Made by a program: the position numbers and the translations under genes
Part shown: in pieces, positions 30,100 through 42,228 of the stretch
How positions within the stretch are numbered: the first letter of the stretch is position 1
Layout of the letters: each line of letters opens with the position of its first letter
Assembly: GCA_016584305.1 (NCBI GenBank)
Contig: JACEEZ010020338.1
Coordinates: 200,001 to 264,000 of the forward strand
Length of the DNA: 64,000 bases
DNA from: Chionoecetes opilio
Taxonomy: Eukaryota > Arthropoda > Malacostraca > Decapoda > Majidae
Direction: 5' to 3'
The notes under the pieces: generated by a model
Seen by the model: the letters and a program-made list of their open reading frames with translations, nothing else
What the model was told of the DNA's origin: nothing
Databases searched by the model: none

Positions 30100-31750
30100 G
30101 TGATTAGGGGTACAATCAGATCACGTTCTCGTCAACGTCTTCATTAAACTATGACTTCGTCAGCCATAGAAACTTTCATTCCCTTGTAGTAAGCCCTATA
30201 TATGTCCTACCCAAATCACAAGGTCCCCTCCACCTCGACAGCTTGCTGCTATACTACTCAGCCTAACTCAGAGAAGACTGAACGTGACTGATTATAATTG
30301 ATTAATGCACTCACAGCCTCACACTCGCACCTCGCTCCCGGGCCCCGTGATGTCCCTGTCAGGAACGCGTCACAGGTCACAGGAACTCACGTGTCAAAGG
30401 CGCCTTGAGGCATGTGGTTTGTATAAAGTGCCTTAGCTATTTCATCATATTCCTTTCCATAATTTTTTTTTCCCTCTTACTGTTTCATAAAAGATTTGTG
30501 TTACTTCAACTTTTTCTATATAGGCCTGCGTAGGCCTACTGAGTCCTCCATAGTTTTTCTATTTCCTTTTCCACACAAGCCTTTCCATTTCTTTCCATAA
30601 TTTCCAAGAAAGTAGCTACTTTGTCATTTTTTAGTGCAACTTTTTACATTTCTCGTTATGATAAAACGAGCGTTTAGTGGGATTTTTTTTTATTCACTCA
30701 GATAAAAAAGATGCCACAACTATTTTGAGTTAACATCTAGTTGTGAATTTTAATTTCACGTTGCTTCAAAGAGCGTGTGTGTTTAAGTCACTAATTCTAT
30801 GGTCATGCCATCAAATTAAGTTTTGAGGTGTAATAACTAATACATAGCTACTCTTATTCGATTATAAATTAAGAAGAAATTGTCTGAGTAAAAAGTAGTA
30901 ATACGAGTGTGTGCTTTTTCTTAGAAGTAGATTGGTTTACCCAAAAATTCCCTCTGTTATAATGCTCTGCACTTTACGAATAAGACCCTTACAGGCCAGA
31001 GCAATGATACTTACATTTCCACAAAGGCGTAAGAATACCATCTTCCATCCATCTGCACCTAACCATTGACCAGCATTTCACATCTTTTAATAAGTGTTTA
31101 CACCACTTAAGCGGATCTAGAAAGGTGGTTGGGAGGTAGACACTTCCCTCCTGAATAAGGGATCAAGAATCATTTAGAGCTACAAAGAAGTACTGTCCTT
31201 GTAGAAATATAGACCACAGGCTCCCAAATCACAGATGTAACCGAAAGGAAAGTCACACAGTTAACCTACGGATCATGGTGTAAATGGAGATCTGAGCTTT
31301 AAAAATCTAAACATTGAAATTACGACACCAAATTTATAGTTCTTTGGGTCATTAAAGAAAAGTTGTTGTAAATTGTAAGTTAACAATTTACAGCAGTTCG
31401 GAGAAATATACTTTAATATTTTTATGATAAAAGTGGAGCCGCAAAAATTTCATGTAAACTAAAGGAATACATATTCTTAGTGCAAATCCTTGAATCGTCC
31501 ATATCGACACAACATACAACACAATAGAACAGCCACACACAATACGCCAATCCATCTCAGAAACAATAAAATCCTATTCATCAAAACTTATCCAGTAGAA
31601 CCATAGCAGCGATGATAATAGCGTTAAAAGAATAATGAACAACTAAACCTGTAGCTTCTGTCTTCCTGAAGCTTCTAACGCCACCAAAAAAGTCAGAAAC
31701 CAGAGTAAACATACTTTATTGGGTGGCGTGCAGTCTCTTATTCCTGCCTT
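30100..31750. other. Intron-like stretch without recognisable feature
   Basis: Low repeat content for this window. No transposon ends, RNA genes or exon candidates with both splice sites were found. If the gene model holds, it lies just downstream of exon 31753-31879. Confidence 0.45.
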
Positions 31751-31752
31751 AC

Positions 31753-31879
31753 CTGTTGCTGCCCGCCTTGTCAGATTGTGCCGTGAGGGGGGTGCGGGAA
31801 TGCTCGGTCTTTGCAGTCGAGGCAGCTGGCGACGAGGACTTTACTGGCGTCTCACTCTTGGATTTCCGACGAGGCGATT
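31753..31879 (-). CDS. Internal exon of unidentified host gene (Ser/Lys/Pro-rich)
   Basis: The minus-strand acceptor region has a branch-point-like ACTAATGC, then CCTTCATTTCAG, and the donor is AACAG|GTAAGG. The 127-base exon takes two bases to finish the preceding codon, reads 41 codons and leaves AG for the next. The peptide (SPRRKSKSETPVKSSSP, then ASTAKTEHSRTPLTAQ) is low-complexity and basic with several SP/TP sites, as in disordered linkers of nuclear or cytoskeletal proteins. The phase at both ends matches exons 51556-51918 and 6448-6556. The plus-strand reading here also has an open frame but no splice signals. Function unknown. Confidence 0.65.
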
Positions 31880-31931
31880 CTGAAATGAAGGATGCATTAG
31901 TTTCTTTTATCGATATATGAATACTCACCAT

Positions 31932-32600
31932 TTTGTATTGTTACATTTAACGAATCTTTTTTCTATCCAAACAAAGCAAACCAGCTGCACGGTTGAGTTC
32001 CAGCTCCTTGCTATGCATGGAACTGAACAATAAGACAACTTTTGCATCTAATGTTCTACTAGGTACCTACTTAACGGTAAGTATACTAGAAAGTTCAATT
32101 ACATAATATAAATTCATTGTGTTTCTTTTAGAGAACTCATAATGAACACAAACCCTATCGTGACCAGCTACCCTCAGATACTGAATACCCACACAACTAA
32201 CTTTGTGAGCTTAAATGGCAAATACTTAAATTTGAAATCCACACCAAGTATTATTAAAGGTTTGTATGCACAAGGTAATGGTCATTGTTGATATAAGTAA
32301 ATAACAGAAAACTAACAGAAAAAGATTACAAAGGATTACAAAGGAAACACAAACCGCAACAGACCAATAGGTCCTTACAAGGCTGTTTGCTTTAAATACA
32401 CTACACTAACTAGATAATAAGAGCGAAAGGATAGGAAAGTAGAAGGCTCCTCCCCACCCACCCATCCATCCCTCCAGCCGAAGCTGGCCGGAAATGAAGT
32501 GATACCATGCAATATAGAAAAACTGCATGGAATTTGTGAGGAAAGTTGAAAGCTGTAATCTATGGCTAACTACTACTAGTTTGTGGGGGTAGGTTTAGTG
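31932..32600. other. Stretch without recognisable feature
   Basis: AT-rich sequence. No exon with two acceptable splice sites and no transposon end was identified. Confidence 0.45.
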
Positions 32601-32654
32601 CTTGATAGATAGGTCATGTTATGTGTGTTTTGTAATGGGGGGAACACATTTGTG

Positions 32655-33205
32655 GAGGTTCAAGGGTGGTGCGGCACCCTTTGCCTGGCGCTTTCTTGGG
32701 AGGCAGCAGTCAATCAGGCCCCAGCTCCGTTCGATCCACTGCGGATTGTGTACTTTCCATGTAGGACGCCGTACACTCCAATGCCTCCTGCGGCAGTGAC
32801 CCCTGCTACCTTAAATCCCAATGGTGGTCACTAACTGTCAGGATCCTTACTGATCCACAGCCCGTCACAGGTCGAGAGTAGTAGTGGTAACCGTTAACTC
32901 GGGGCTATCTGTGTGTGTCATGAGGTCTAATGTATGTTGGTGTAGGCTCAGTGTGGAAGTTCAAGGGTGGTGCGGCAGCCTTGCCTGGCCTTTCTTGGGG
33001 GCAGCAGTCAATCAGGGCCCAGCTCCGTTCAATCCACTGCGGTAGTGCATTTTCCCAAGTAGGACGCCGTGCACTTCGATGCCTCCTGCAGCAGGGGACC
33101 CCTGGTATATAAATCCCGATGGTGGTCACTAACTGTCGGGGCCCTTACTGAACCACAACCCGTCACAGGTCAAAAGTTGTAGTAGTGACCGTTTACTCGG
33201 GGCTG
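32655..33205. repeat. Tandem duplication, two units of about 285 bp
   Basis: Unit 1 (about 32655-32905) and unit 2 (about 32950-33205) share GGTTCAAGGGTGGTGCGGCA (one base different), CAGCAGTCAATCAGG, AGGACGCCGT and GGTGGTCACTAACTGTC. By eye they are about 85% identical. The pair lies just beyond the 3' end of the minus-strand CR1-like LINE and may be its 3' UTR or an independent repeat. Confidence 0.75.
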
Positions 33206-33234
33206 TTGAGACTTTATGGGAGTGGTTGTGTAGA

Positions 33235-36200
33235 CGCGACTCGCAATAAATTTCCGCAATGAGAGTAAGCTCAGAGGCTCGCAGATAAATTTATTATTCC
33301 GAGATAAACAGTGAAAACCCGGGGGATTTGATATGAAATATTATAAAGGGCCCGATTTTTAAATGATTCTATTGTATTTGAGTTACTACGTCTGAGGGCA
33401 GCCCATTCCATACGTTTACAACACGGTTGGTGAAGAAGTATTTTGCTTCGTTCGTTAAAAACCCGTTTCCTGCTTATTTTAAATCCGTTGTTTCTAGTTG
33501 AGCTTGACCGGTCTAGTGTGAAAAGATTTTCTGGGACAAACATTCGTAAACCCTTTTGAAGATTTTAAAGACTTCGATGAGGTCACCTCTTATCCTTCTT
33601 TTTGTTAGTGGGAATAAGTTAAGTTCTTTGAGCCGATTTTCGTACGATTTATTACGCAATCTAGGTATCATTTTGGTTACTCTGCGCTGTATTTTTTCTA
33701 GTTTATCTATGTCCTTTTTATAATAAGGTGACCAGAAATGTACACAGTATTCTAGATGGGGGCGAACAAGCGAGTTAAAAAGATGAGTATAACTTTTTCA
33801 GATTTGAAACTGAAAGTTCGTCCAATAAAGCCAACCAATTTATTTGCATTTTACTACCTCTTTTAATTTGGTTTATGGTTGAGATCTTTCGAGGTTATAA
33901 CCCCCTAATCTTTTTCTTTATCAACACTTGTTAGTTGGAAATCGTTCATCACGTAACTTTTAGAGGGTTGTTTTTACCGATATGTAGTACATGACATTTG
34001 TCAAGGTTAAAATTCTTTTGCCATGTTTTTGGACCATTCTGTTAGCGTGTTTAAGTCGTTTGTGTGAGTTGGCGCTGAGATTCTGCAGGGGCTATGTTGT
34101 GTTTTTCGTGTCATCAGCAAATTTCGATATTCTGCATGTGATTCCCTCATCAATGTCATTTATATATATTAGGAACAGGATAGGTCCGAGAACTGACCCT
34201 TTGAGGAACGCCACTATTAACACTGTCCAGTCAGAAGAATTTCCATTTATTACCACCCTTTGTTTACGATTTGACAGCCAGATTTCTATCCAATTTGAAA
34301 GATGGCCTGTTATACCATGAGCTTTTACTTTGCTAATGAGACGCTTATGGGGAAACTTTGGTCGAACGCTTTTTGAAAATTGAGGTAAACTACGTCTATT
34401 TGCCCTCGTGTTGTCGTACATTTTGAATAAAATTGTAAAAATAAAGTAAGTTTGAGAGGCATGAGCGTTTATTTCTGAATCCAGGGCTGCGAATCTTTAA
34501 TTATGTCATTTTCTTTTAAGAACTTAACGATTTTGTCTCTTATGAAAGGATTCCATTAATTTCCAGCAACTGATGTTAAACTGATTGGACGTAGTTTCCG
34601 GGGTGCGACTTGCTTCCTTTTTTTAAAAATGGGTGTGACATTTGCTAGTTTCCATTCGCACGGTACATTTCCGGTGAGTAAAGACTTATTAAATATGATG
34701 GAAAGTGGTTTTACTATTTCGTTCTTTGCTTCTTTTAATATGCGTGGCGAAATTTTGTCAGGACCAGGAGCTTTGTTAATTTTCATGTTCCTTATCGCGA
34801 GCAAAATGTCACATTCCTCAAAGGTTAATGAGCTGAGGCAAGTACCTTTATTCTGGGTTTTTGGGATGGGTTGATTTTGCGTGGTGTTTTCTACTGTGAA
34901 GACTGATGCAATAAAAAGTTATTTAGAGTATCCGCCATAGATGTTTCATTTTCTGTGTGTTCGCCATTTTCCACATCCAAAGTTTCCTGACCCAACTTCG
35001 CCATAGCCAACATATCGTTGACGTCATTACTTTTTCTTTTAACATAGCTGTAGAATTCTTTAGGGGTTGATTTGCTCATTTCGGCAATACGTACTTCAAA
35101 ATTTTTCTTGCTCTGCTTAATAAGTTTTTTCGTATTTCGTCTAATTCTGTCGAGATCGCGTTTGTCATCTTATTTTGTGTTTCTTTGTGTTTTTCATATG
35201 CACACATTTTAGCTGCAAGGCTGTCCTTGATTTCATGGGTTCACCATTTCGGTTTAATGTTTTGAAATGATCGCCTATATCGCATCGATATTGAGGATTG
35301 TATTGCTAAGTTAAGCTTACCGGTGAATTCATGCCATGCTACATTTATGTCGTTACTTTCTGAGATAACATTCCAATCGGTGTTCGTTAAGATTCTTTTT
35401 AGTTTTCTGAAGTCTGCCTTTCGATAGTCAAGAATTTCTTCTTTACTTTCGACTTCGCTTGTCTTACTGATGTTAATACTGCAAGTAATCGCCCGGTGGT
35501 CACTGTTACTAAATTCGGATCCGACGTTAACGTTACTGACAAGATTTTCGTTAGTTGTGAAAATAAGACCTAGAATATTATCGCCTCTTGTTGGTTGATC
35601 CACGTGTTGGTATAAAGCACTTTCTTGGAGATTTGAATAGAGAGTGTGCCCCGAATGTGTTGTAAGCGAGGCGCCCCAACTAGTTACGGGTATATTAAAA
35701 TCACCGAATATTACGCTTTGGTTTTGAGAACTAATTCCGCTATTTGTTCATAGAGTTCTTCGTCAATTGTATTTGTTTGAGCTGGAGGTCGAAAAAACAA
35801 GGCCAATTACTACTTTTTGAGAATGACGATTTAGTTGAACGAAAATTACATTACTGTTATCAGTTTCGTGCTTAGATACTACAAGGGGATGAAGGCAAGA
35901 CTTTATATACAACAATACACCTCCTCCTGCTCTTCGAAGTCTTTCTGAACTTAATAAGTTATACCCCGGTATCGCAAATTCAGCCAAAAAATCTCTATTG
36001 GTCTATTGGTCATTGGAATTTCCGAGTCATGGATAGATATCCATGACTCGGAAATTCCAATGATGTCGTATTGTTCTGAATAAACTAGTTCCTCTAGATC
36101 ATGAAATTTATTACGTATACTACGGGCATTAAAGTAACAAGCTTTAATATCGGGATGGGTAGTTGGGGCTTTGCGGAACTAGATTTTGGTACTTTGTGCG

Positions 36201-36420
36201 AACGAGAACTTACATTACGGGAACGAAAGCTTAGGTTGTTGTCGGAACCTCTACCTGTTGGGAGTTTTTTGGTTTGTAGTTAGTTACCGCGTCATTGAGG
36301 AGCCTACCGAGTCGTGCAGAACCAACTGAATTTAAGTGGAGACCATCGTTTCGGAAAAGAATCGGTTGGTTAAGATATTAGATAAAACTCTCGTGTAACA
36401 GGCTGAGTAATGTACACGTA
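33235..36420 (-). pseudogene. Long CR1-like LINE with esterase-type ORF1 end, endonuclease and RT
   Basis: Domains on the minus strand, 5' to 3'. ORF1 end at 36290-36400 contains DGLHLNSVGSARLGRLLND, the C-terminal D-x-x-H block of the GDSL/SGNH-esterase ORF1 found in CR1/L2-group LINEs. ORF2 then starts with CYFNARSIRNKFHDLEELV and IIGISESW (36040-36170), the N-terminus of the APE-like endonuclease. LLSSERLRRAGGGVLLYIK (35900-35960) and NSDHRAITC (35480-35510, the SDHxxI/L catalytic block) complete it. RT follows: NKAPGPDKISPRILKEAK (34750-34800), LKGSVLGPILFLIYINDI and SKFADDTK (catalytic FADD retained, near 34100). The C-terminal piece (33271-33543) contains FTLDRSSSTRNNGFKI. Several frameshifts break it, and a 24-bp inverted duplication sits in the endonuclease. 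At about 3.2 kb it is the most complete LINE here; upstream ORF1 is missing. Confidence 0.85.
36011..36062. repeat. Perfect 24-bp hairpin inside LINE endonuclease
   Basis: The arm CATTGGAATTTCCGAGTCAT-GGAT is followed by the 4-base loop AGAT and then its exact inverse. On the minus strand the first arm read encodes the normal GISESW; the second arm is an inverted copy that inserts non-homologous residues. Confidence 0.95.
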
Positions 36421-36606
36421 GGCCTATTCACCAGAAGGACGGCGGCGGGGTGTTCTTTGCAGGTGTAAGGGAATCGATATAGATAAGTCACTTCCACATC
36501 CACATTCTCGAACAAGGACAACGATGATAATTATTTATAAGAATTCGCGAAATTCATTTGACTGAAACTTGACGAGTTGAAGAAATCGTCAAATCAAAAT
36601 GGGACA

Positions 36607-36655
36607 ACTTCTCTCTCTCTCTCTCTTTCTGTGTGGGTATGCGTGTGCGTGCGTG
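36607..36655. repeat. (CT)n and GTGCG microsatellite
   Basis: CT run 36609-36632 followed by an imperfect GTGCGTGC tract. Confidence 0.8.
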
Positions 36656-36791
36656 AGTGCGTGAGGGTGTGTGTTTGAGTCCTGTGTCCAGCCTCGCTCT
36701 GTAATGAATGTCCTGCCGGCATTTGCTTATCATACACAATTTATAATTTTGCAGAAAAATGCGTTGACACACACACACACACACACACACA

Positions 36792-36968
36792 TGCACAGGC
36801 TATGTGGTCTGATCGGATGCGCCTCCGCGTTCAGTAGGTCAGTGGTTCAAGCCGCTGACAGCACAGGTTGTTACTGTTCCCCTTGAGCAAGGGAAAGGGT
36901 GTGTGTGGTGTATGAGGTCCCAGCCTTAAGCTAGCAATCGTAATTCCAGCTCGCGTGGGCAAGACCGT

Positions 36969-37019
<51 letters not shown>

Positions 37020-37032
37020 CACACACACACAC
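36792..37032 (+). mobile_element. Second tRNA-derived SINE candidate with CA tail
   Basis: An A-box-like TGGTCTGATCGGATGCG (36805-36821) and a B-box GGTTCAAGCC (36844-36853) are 39 bases apart, as in an RNA polymerase III tRNA promoter. The body continues for about 110 bases and ends in a CA microsatellite (36973-37032). The sequence does not match the 50977 SINE. Only one copy is in the window, so repeat status is inferred from the tRNA-like head and simple-sequence tail. Confidence 0.5.
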
Positions 37033-37685
37033 CGTGACTATTTATCAATAGTTTAGCAGATAGATATACACATTGAACAATTTGAATTTTACCTCCACCA
37101 AAACGCATGATTGAGAAAATTACTATAAAATATACCGAAAATATAAAAAAAAACGAAAGACAAGCACTAAAAAAATATAAATTAATAAACCTTTCACATA
37201 ATTATATAAAGCTAACATCTTGCTTAAAAAAAGACAAAAACTTTGTGTAGGAGGAAGAGGAAGAAGGAGGTCTGAATACTACAGAAGGCCCAGGAGGTTG
37301 GCGGGGCATTAATCTTTACATTCACTCCCCATTCACTCTCCTTTATAGGGATGGTGGGGGAGGTGTGCCGCCGTCCTGCCCCGTCCAACAAAGAATATAT
37401 GGTGAATACACAAGACCTAATCCGTCCGAAGAAGAAAACAAAATACGATACATTCATCAAGTGTCGAGTATGTAGAGACGAGCATTTTTCATCTTCCTGA
37501 TTGCATCATCTTTCATGATTCCTGATAAAGACTGCAATTGTCGGCACTGCTACGTTTGTTCTTTTTCTTTTTTGTTACGACATTCAAAGCCCTCAGAGGC
37601 GCACATCTCCAGATGTCAGTGACCTCCAGGGGGGGGTCCCGTTTTTTCCCCCGGGTCGCACCAAGCGAAGGAATCTCCAACCTTA

Positions 37686-37815
37686 TCCTGCCAAGGCGGA
37701 CAGACCAGAGCGAGGCGAGAGCGGGGAAGAGAGAGGGGGGGGAGAGAGAGAGAGAGAAGAGGAGAGAGAGAGAGAAAGAGGGGAAAGGGGGAGAGAAGGA
37801 GAGGGGGAGCGAGAG
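37686..37815. repeat. GA-rich purine tract
   Basis: Imperfect GAGAGA with G4-G6 runs. It yields Arg/Glu-rich frames of no significance. Confidence 0.85.
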
Positions 37816-38076
37816 AACCTTTACCTCTTATCCAATCTTGCCCCCGGGTTTCTGCCCCCCCCGTGACCTCAACCAAAACCTCCTTGGCGCCCAGGAGGAA
37901 ATTTTACCCGACCTCCTTCACGAGCCCGGCACCCCTCCCCCCCGAGGGCCCCAGGGGCTGACCAACCCTCCCACTGCTCCCCCCAAGAGGTCAGCAGCGA
38001 AGCGTGTGGCTCCGAAAAAGGAACAGAGAACTGACGTAAAAAATATCTTGGTATCAGTCTTTCTATTTGTTACTAC

Positions 38077-38310
38077 TACAACTACTACTGCTACTACTAC
38101 TACTACTACTACTGTACTACTACTACTACTGCTGCTGCCAACACCACCACCACTAGCACTGCCACCAGCATCGCTACTATAAAAAAAATATATATATACC
38201 ACTGCTACCACCACCACTACTACCACTGCCACCACTATTACTGCCCCCACCACCACCACTATTATTACTATCATTACCACCACCACTATTACTATACTAC
38301 TACTACCGCC
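38077..38310. repeat. (ACT)n/(ACC)n trinucleotide array
   Basis: Interrupted ACT and CCA triplets with a short TA run at 38188-38199. Open frames are Thr- or Val-rich artefacts. Confidence 0.9.
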
Positions 38311-38489
38311 AATATCCCTGCTGCTGCTTTAGTGCTAGCATTACAATCACCAGCTCATTACTGCTATCAATATTTATCGTGGTGAATGTATATAGCACTA
38401 CTTTCGTGTTAACTATTCGCGGTTGCAACAAAAAACGCGATGCATGGTGATAAGGCGACGCATCAACAATGGATATGAACTATATATAG

Positions 38490-38570
38490 TTAGTCTGTCA
38501 GTTTGTTTGTCTGTCTATATATCTATCTGTCTGTCTGTCTATCTGCTTGTATGTCTGTGCGTTGTCTTCG
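38490..38570. repeat. (TCTG)n/(TCTA)n microsatellite
   Basis: Imperfect tetranucleotide repeats. Confidence 0.85.
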
Positions 38571-38814
38571 GTAAGTCTGTTTAAGCGTGTGGCAGTTGAT
38601 GTGAATAATAATTGTAATCGCTAAGACACCGAAATCTCGCAAAGAAAGACGCACGGAATGAAGAAACTAGAATAGAAGAATAGAAAGCGAAAGGGAATAA
38701 AAGGCGAAAAGTAGAGGAAGTAAAGGGAGAGGATTGATATGAAGAAAAAACCCCAGCAAAAATAAGTAGGGGGAGAAGCGTAAGAGGTCTCATTGTCAAT
38801 CATGCTGTATATAT

Positions 38815-39045
38815 ACGTGTGTCTGTGCGTGTGCGTGTGCGTGTGCGTGTGTGTGTGTGTGTGTGCGTGCGTGTGCGTGTGTGTGTGTGTTATGTATCAG
38901 TATTGCAGCATTATTGTAGATAGTAACATGGTGGTGGTGGTGATGGAGGCTGCAGGGTGGGTGTTGAGAAGCAGTATATACGTAGATGTGGTAGAGGCGG
39001 GATCAGTGGTGGTGGTGGTGGTGGTGGTGGTGGGAGTGCGGGCGG
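38815..39045. repeat. (GT)n then (GGT)n microsatellites
   Basis: An imperfect GT/GC run to 38892 is followed by a GGT tract at 38929-38945 and a longer one at 39006-39033. Confidence 0.9.
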
Positions 39046-39389
39046 GCGGGGTGGTCCAGCGGAGCATCGCCTGGTGTGGTCGTCCTCATAATGGTGAAGG
39101 GAGAAAGTGCCCGCCTATAGTACTGATCCTCATCCACCTCCTACGATGTGCAAAGGGGATTTTATGCTCGACCCAGCCATCTATGGGACGATGGGGCGTG
39201 GGTAGAGAGGATCAGAGGATTACAAAGGTTTTATAGTTATCAGCAGATCCACTGACTGATGGCATATTCTTTGCATCACGCTATGTTACAATTGAGACAC
39301 GGGTGAAGGAGCAGGGAGAGGTACTATACAAGGTACTATATGATTTGTCTACTACCAAACTAAGATTATTTAGGCCGTCCACTGTAAGG

Positions 39390-39665
39390 TCTCTCTCTCT
39401 CTCTCCCTCTCTCTACTCTCTCTCTCGTCGTCTCTCACTTCCTCCTCTCTCTCTTCTCTCTCTCGATCTCGATCCCTCATCCTCTCCTCTCCGTCTGTCT
39501 TGCTTCTCGCTTCGTCTCTCTCTTCCTCTCTTCTCTCATCTCCTCTCTCCTCATCTCTCTCTCCTCCTACTCTCCAAGTTGCCGTCTCGCCATCTCACCT
39601 CGGCTCCTCATTCATTCTCAAAACACACACACACACCCACACACATATACACACACACACACTTT
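39390..39665. repeat. CT-rich tract ending in (CA)n
   Basis: Imperfect TCTC and TCC blocks, then CA runs at 39625-39662. Confidence 0.9.
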
Positions 39666-39779
39666 GCCAGCCTACAGAGCCTACTAACAACGTGTTCGCC
39701 TTTTACTTAGCAGTCAAATATGGAAGAGGAGGAGGAGAAAATGATGGCGGTGATGACAGTGAAAAAGATGATAAATTAA

Positions 39780-40140
39780 AGTCTGTTTAAAGAACCAAAT
39801 CATGAAATCATGTAGATCTTGTCTACTACACGCCACACGCACATACGCACTACGTTCTGCAAGTCCACACACGTGACACGTACTTTTCCAAAGACCGTTA
39901 TCTGTTTGCTCCACCTAACATTGTGTGGATGCGGGTTCAAAGCCTGCGCAAGTTTTTTGCTAACAGATCGACGTTCTGTTATCTGCTCCGCCTGCCTATG
40001 GAACAGGAGTATAGTTTGTATATTGTGCGAGGCTCCCACAACTTTCCCCATTGATCGGTCTGTATAAGCTCCGAGTCTAAGCTCTCTCCGATAGAGAAAT
40101 AAGTAGATGGCAATCACGAATGCAACGCACAATCAAGACC
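39780..40140. other. Spacer between microsatellites
   Basis: A B-box-like GGGTTCAAAGCC lies at 39930 but no A-box stands at a suitable distance. No gene seen. Confidence 0.45.
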
Positions 40141-40154
40141 GTGGTAAATAACGC

Positions 40155-40446
40155 GCGCGCGCGCACGCACACACTACACACACACACACCACACTTGCAC
40201 ACACCACCACACCACACACAACACACACACACTGCCACACCACACACACACACACACACAGCCGCTCACACATCACACACACACACACACACGCACCACA
40301 CACACACACAACACACACACACACAGACACACAGATCACGACCACACACTCACACACAGCACAAGGGCACCACACCACCACACCACCACACACACACATC
40401 ACACAAAACACACACACACAACCCACACCACACACACACACACACA

Positions 40447-40492
<46 letters not shown>

Positions 40493-41411
40493 CTAACACA
40501 CACACACACCGACCGGCACACACACACACACAGACTACGCAAACCACACACACACACACACACACATCACTATCTCCCCCACAACACACACACATCCCAC
40601 ACACATACACACACCAGCACATACACACACACACACACACAACAAAAACCACACACTTCACACACACACACACCACCACACACACCTTTTACCACCCACA
40701 CACATCTCACAACACACACACACACACCACACACACTCCTACACACACACACACACACAATCACACACACACACACACATCCCACACGACACACTACACC
40801 ACACACACAACCCACACCACACACACATCACCACCACACACACACCCACGCAACACAAACACACACACACACACTCCACACACACACATCACACACACAA
40901 CACACACCATCACGACACCCCACCACAACACCTGCACACCTACACCACACACATCACACACACACACACACACTACCTACACTACTACACGACACACCAC
41001 ACACAGACAATACACACACACCACACACACACACACACCACACACACTGACCACACCACTCACACCTACACACACCACACACAACACCAACCCACACACA
41101 TCACACACACTCAACACACACTATTGAAATGCAATTAAACTAACACCCACACTTGCACCACACACACACACACACTACACCACACACACAAAACACACAC
41201 CCATATCTCACACAGCACCGACACACACAACACCACCACAGCCATGTTACACACACACACTACACACCACACACTACAACCCACACACACACACACGACA
41301 CACACACACATATTACACCCACACACAACACACACATCCACACACAGACTCACACACACACACACCACACCAAATGCACACCACACACACACACACACAC
41401 ACCACACACAT

Positions 41412-41461
<50 letters not shown>
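40155..41461. repeat. 1.3-kb degenerate (CA)n array
   Basis: Almost uninterrupted CA dinucleotides with scattered CC, TC and ATC changes, broken only by a 40-base unique piece near 41120-41150. The last 60 bases (41402-41461) are pure. Long open frames in all phases are Thr/His or Cys/Val repeats and are not genes. Confidence 0.97.
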
Positions 41462-41464
<3 letters not shown>

Positions 41465-41889
41465 TCAAGCATACCAAAATCCCGTCTCACCACAGGGGAC
41501 GGACGCACATCCTCCAAAACAAGTTTCTGAAATGAATGGACCACCAATGTTCTGTTTTGTCCTTGGAAGGCGTGATGAGGGAAGGAAGGAGGGAAGTAGT
41601 CAGTGAAGAGAGAAGAGAAGGCTTATGAGAAGACTGAGGAAGACAAGGAGAAGGATAAACTAGGGTGGCACGAAAGACGATCAGATATGGAGAAGGTGGA
41701 CGAGGTTGTGAGGGAAGGTTGTGCAGGTCGCTGGTGACCGAGGGATGTGGAGAGAAATAATTGAATGACGTGAGGGAGATGAGATCAAACGACGGCGATA
41801 AAGGATGACTGAGTGAAGACGCGATCAATATATTTGAGGGAGGAATGAAGTGCGTACTATTGAAATAAATGAAATAAATGGTGGAGAAT

Positions 41890-41947
41890 AGATAGAGAGA
41901 GAGAGAGTAGAGAGATAGATAGAGAGAGAGAGAGAGGAGAGAAGAGA

Positions 41948-42018
<71 letters not shown>

Positions 42019-42110
42019 GAGAGAAGAGAGACGAGAGAGAGAGAGAGAGAGAGAGATGAGGAGAGAGAGAGGAGAGAGGAGAGAGAGAGACGAGAGAGAG
42101 AGAGAGAGAC

Positions 42111-42160
<50 letters not shown>

Positions 42161-42193
42161 CGAGAGAAGAGAGAGAGAGAGAGAGAGAGATAT

Positions 42194-42227
<34 letters not shown>

Positions 42228-42228
42228 C
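41890..42228. repeat. (GA)n array of about 340 bp
   Basis: GA dinucleotides with regular GG, AA and AC interruptions. Some blocks recur (GAGAGATATGAGGAGAGAG-like), which shows secondary duplication. Confidence 0.95.

Noticed and set aside
31880..31931. A 52-base mini-intron upstream of exon 31753-31879 (ATG|GTGAGTATT to TTTCAG)
   Set aside because: The sequence upstream gives an open frame only in a phase that does not fit the exon, and the length is below the usual minimum. The GTGAGT is probably coincidental.
39900..39960. tRNA B-box-like GGGTTCAAAGCC
   Set aside because: There is no A-box at 30-60 bases upstream and no cloverleaf.
40120..41530. Long Thr/His and Cys/Val open frames over the CA array (up to 335 codons)
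   Set aside because: They are produced by CA dinucleotide repeats in every phase on both strands and have no other protein features.
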